59,083 nucleotides of DNA from Oscillospiraceae bacterium (lineage in GTDB: Bacteria > Bacillota > Clostridia > Oscillospirales > Oscillospiraceae): NCBI GenBank assembly GCA_020025655.1, contig JAHHRR010000006.1, positions 1-59,083 of the forward strand. Direction: 5' to 3'. Numbering within the stretch: the first letter of the stretch is position 1; each line of letters opens with the position of its first letter. The position numbers were made by a program, and so were the translations under genes. This document shows positions 56,709 through 59,083 of the stretch, piece after piece. The notes beneath the pieces were generated by a model, which had not been told where the DNA came from, did no database searches, and saw only the letters and a list, made by a program, of their open reading frames with translations.

Positions 56709-57896
56709 TTGAAAGACCTTAAGCATCTAATCTATTTTGAGAATCTGCTTCAGGATGCTCAGAATGAGCTGGTGACAAAGGCTGTCGAAGAAGGAAAACA
56801 CGCATTGGGTTATAACTGCTATTACATACCCGAAGTACTTTTAAACCTTCCCGGATGCTTCTCCAGCCGGCTTAGAGCTCCCCGCTGCAATTCCACAGAG
56901 GTAGCCAACTACTACATGACTACCAGAAACTGTCCTTATGTAAGATCTATTCTGGAACGTGCAATCGAAGGCGGTTACAATTACCTCGAGGCTCTTTTCG
57001 GAGCTGAGGGTTGTGCCGCTATGGAGAGAATGGAGGAACACTTCGAGCTTCTCAAACCTGTAAAGAATGAGAAATTCTTTGTTACCATCATTGACCCTCC
57101 CATGAAGGGCGATAAGACAAACCTTGACTACTATAAGGTTCAGCTTAAAGGCAAGGTCGTCGATGAGCTGAAAAATCGTCTGGGTGTTGATGTTTCCGAA
57201 GAGGCAATGCGCAAAGCTATTGAGGAACACAATGAGTTGTGCCGTGTTATGACTGAAATCGGCAATTTCCGCAAGGCTGATAATCCTAATATTACAGGAT
57301 ATGAGTTCCATGTGATTCAGCTTGTAAGTGAAGTATGTCCTCACTATCTCATCCTGCCCTACCTGAAAGAAACTCTGGAAGAACTCAAGACCCGTGAGCC
57401 TGAGCCTAAGTTCCCCTTCAGAGCGAGGGTTGTTCTGGCCGGTTCTGAAATTGATGATCCTGAGCTTACAAAGCTCGTTGAAACCTGTGGTGCTATGGTT
57501 GTTGCTGACAGATACTGCTTTGGCAGCTTCCCCAGCCGTGAGGAGATAGAGATCAGAGCAGGTGAGAGTGCATTTGATGCAATCTGCCGCCACTATCTGT
57601 ACTGGAGCCAGTGCGCCCGCTTTATGGATGGCGAAAAGATCAATCAGCGTCACGAGGAAATCAAGCATCTGGTTGAAGAGTTCAAGGCAGACGGTGTTAT
57701 TTACGAAAACATGAAGTTCTGCGAATTCTGGAGCTACGAAAAGGTTCTGGCTTCCCATATCTTTACAACAGAGTATAACATTCCCTGCTGCACCATAGAG
57801 AAAGAATATGCTCTTGGTTCAGTAGGTCAGCTCCGTACCCGTTTCCAGGCATTTATAGAGTCTCTGGAAATCAAGAATATTCAGGGAGGCAAGTGA
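56709..57896 (+). CDS. 2-hydroxyacyl-CoA dehydratase family subunit (HgdB/D-type)
   Basis: The 395-residue protein matches the 2-hydroxyacyl-CoA dehydratase D family: GYNCYYIPEVLLNLPGCFSSRL near 35, the domain pattern VTIIDPPMKGDKT near 125, and VVLAGSEIDDPELTKLVE near 245. Such dimers remove water from 2-hydroxyacyl-CoA via a ketyl radical, in amino-acid fermentation. I start at TTG 56709, because AGAGGTG lies seven bases upstream; the earlier GTG would sit on the RBS itself. The start is weak. It overlaps nothing but is directly followed by a second, related subunit. Confidence 0.82.
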   Translation: MKDLKHLIYFENLLQDAQNELVTKAVEEGKHALGYNCYYIPEVLLNLPGCFSSRLRAPRCNSTEVANYYMTTRNCPYVRSILERAIEGGYNYLEALFGAEGCAAMERMEEHFELLKPVKNEKFFVTIIDPPMKGDKTNLDYYKVQLKGKVVDELKNRLGVDVSEEAMRKAIEEHNELCRVMTEIGNFRKADNPNITGYEFHVIQLVSEVCPHYLILPYLKETLEELKTREPEPKFPFRARVVLAGSEIDDPELTKLVETCGAMVVADRYCFGSFPSREEIEIRAGESAFDAICRHYLYWSQCARFMDGEKINQRHEEIKHLVEEFKADGVIYENMKFCEFWSYEKVLASHIFTTEYNIPCCTIEKEYALGSVGQLRTRFQAFIESLEIKNIQGGK

Positions 57897-57897
57897 C

Positions 57898-59083
57898 ATG
57901 AAGATAACTGATAAACTTATAGCTTCCATAGATAAAAAACTTGAACGCTTTGACCCTATCTGGCAGGCAGAGCACGGTCAGGGCGGTCAGCGCTCCCGTT
58001 ACTATGACAAGACCGGTGTTGAAAAGTACCGTGAGTGGCGCGGCGTTAAAGACACAATGTACGATTACAGCCAGTGGCTCAAAAATCTGGGCTCCATGGG
58101 TCTTATGGTGGGCAGAAACCCGGTAAGAGTTGTAAAAGGCATGTGGGAATACCGCTGGATGGGTTCTTATCTCGGTACATTTATTTTCATAAACAGACTT
58201 TTTGAAGGCTATCGCGGAGTAGAACTCCGCATTGCTCATATGAATATGCACCAGATAGTTGCAAGCCTTACAAGACTTATCGGCCGTGTTCTTGCAAACG
58301 ATAAGCGTCTGGGCGGCGGACCTCTTTCCGATACCATGATTCCTATGGACGAAGTTATTCCGCCTCTGTTTGTAAAGGGCTTCAAGGAGCTGACCGGTAT
58401 TCCTCTCCAGCTTCTGCCTGAGTTCATTATCTGCGATATTGACCAGCATCTGCCCCCTCATTACATAGATGTGTCTGAGTCCTTCGGCCTTGCTGCCGAC
58501 GTTTGCTCCCGCTGCTCTGTGGAGACAGGCGTAGCTTTTGATGACGCATTCCCGATATTCGGCAAGGCATTCCTTACCACCAATATGCCCTGCAACGCCA
58601 GTGAATGTACTTCCATGTTCCAGCGCCGCCGTGTAAACCTTCCCGATATGCCTGTTACTTTTGCTATGCAGCATAATACAAAGGAAGGCAATGACTTCTC
58701 CGTTGAAGTCCTTAAGGATGCTATCGCCTTTATTGAAGAGCAGTACGGCGTCAAATATGATTGGGATAACCTCTTTAAATACGCCAAGGAGCTTAATGAG
58801 CAGAATACCATCGAGATGGAAAAGTGGGAGTTCTTCAAGACTCCGTATTCTCCTCTCTCCGGTATCAGCGAGACTTTGTATAAGCTCTATGAGTGGGCGG
58901 CATCAAACGGCACTGAGCACAGATTTACAAAGAACGACCGCAAGGTTATTAAAATCATGCGTAAGTGCTATGATGAAAAGTATAAGCCCTTCAGCGGCAA
59001 GACCCGCCACAGAGCTTTCATGTGGGGTCCCTCCGCTGTTTACTACACGGATATGCCTACATGGTGCCAGAACTGCTGGGGTA
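57898..59083 (+). CDS. Second 2-hydroxyacyl-CoA dehydratase-type subunit, cut by window end
   Basis: At least 395 codons are open at the right edge; the stop lies outside. The protein begins MKITDKLIASIDKKLERFDP. It contains two pairs of Cys (CSRC at 203-206; CNASEC at 232-237) in the positions expected for the iron-sulfur cluster of the HgdB/HgdA-like partner. GGAGG lies nine bases before the ATG and only one base separates it from the stop of the first subunit. The activator ATPase (HgdC) is not in the window and may follow. Both subunits may form the enzyme; the substrate is unknown. Confidence 0.8.
   Translation, partial: MKITDKLIASIDKKLERFDPIWQAEHGQGGQRSRYYDKTGVEKYREWRGVKDTMYDYSQWLKNLGSMGLMVGRNPVRVVKGMWEYRWMGSYLGTFIFINRLFEGYRGVELRIAHMNMHQIVASLTRLIGRVLANDKRLGGGPLSDTMIPMDEVIPPLFVKGFKELTGIPLQLLPEFIICDIDQHLPPHYIDVSESFGLAADVCSRCSVETGVAFDDAFPIFGKAFLTTNMPCNASECTSMFQRRRVNLPDMPVTFAMQHNTKEGNDFSVEVLKDAIAFIEEQYGVKYDWDNLFKYAKELNEQNTIEMEKWEFFKTPYSPLSGISETLYKLYEWAASNGTEHRFTKNDRKVIKIMRKCYDEKYKPFSGKTRHRAFMWGPSAVYYTDMPTWCQNCWG

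Overview
The window is 59 kb of chromosome from a spore-forming, mid-GC Firmicute of the class Clostridia. An Oscillospirales/Ruminococcaceae-type gut anaerobe is my best guess, but this rests on gene content, not on a phylogeny. The evidence is Spo0A with its operator boxes, SpoVAC, SpoVB, SpoVK- and YtvI-like proteins, HemZ, an S-box metK, CIRCE/HrcA control of the dnaK operon, an archaeal-type ProRS and a 2-hydroxyacyl-CoA dehydratase pair. Genes are packed as short one- to four-gene units on both strands, nearly all closed by strong intrinsic terminators. I see no insertion sequence, phage, integrase, CRISPR array or toxin-antitoxin locus.

Layout. 1-7 kb: a minus-strand cluster (DUF1294 protein, metallophosphatase, phosphatase-acetyltransferase fusion), a PurN-like protein without its catalytic triad, a one-ACT aspartokinase, YtvI, and a two-gene membrane module with an acidic linker. 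7-14 kb: proS, then hrcA-grpE-dnaK-dnaJ behind a CIRCE promoter. 14-19 kb: a propeller-plus-binding-domain lipoprotein, a GPH-type transporter and a glycerophosphodiesterase. 19-22 kb: a SpoVK-like AAA ATPase, a 52-residue unknown protein, RsmE. 21.5-26 kb: a ferric/hexose-phosphate-type ABC importer with a HAD phosphatase in the same operon. 26-29 kb: a DHHW/MBOAT pair for cell-surface O-acylation. 29-31 kb: rpsB and tsf. 31-35 kb: spo0A with a cluster of 0A boxes, a divergent lipoprotein, and S-box-metK. 35-39 kb: a CLC antiporter, an M20 amidohydrolase with a YfcC-type carrier, and tRNA-Ser(GGA). 39-44 kb: spoVAC, a small basic protein, two sodium symporters and a LysR regulator. 44-49 kb: CarD-like regulator, PF06541 membrane protein-hemZ-kinase operon (predicted Spo0A-controlled), and a LexA-like repressor. 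49-56 kb: a histidine-kinase-like protein lacking its phosphoacceptor histidine, gap, an FAD dehydrogenase with a structured leader, and spoVB-hup-rqcP. 56-59 kb: a P-loop protein and two 2-hydroxyacyl-CoA dehydratase-type subunits, the second cut by the window end.

How the parts fit: most of the region is housekeeping (translation, protein folding, glycolysis, SAM synthesis) interleaved with sporulation genes and amino-acid or peptide uptake, as expected of a fermentative anaerobe. I found no convincing wholly new multi-gene system. The observations most worth following are the PurN-like protein with all three catalytic residues replaced, the Spo0A box cluster plus a second 0A-box promoter in front of the PF06541-hemZ operon, the pseudo-histidine kinase, the FAD dehydrogenase with its palindrome and leader hairpin, the binding-protein operon with its HAD phosphatase, and the CLC protein with non-chloride-type signature motifs.
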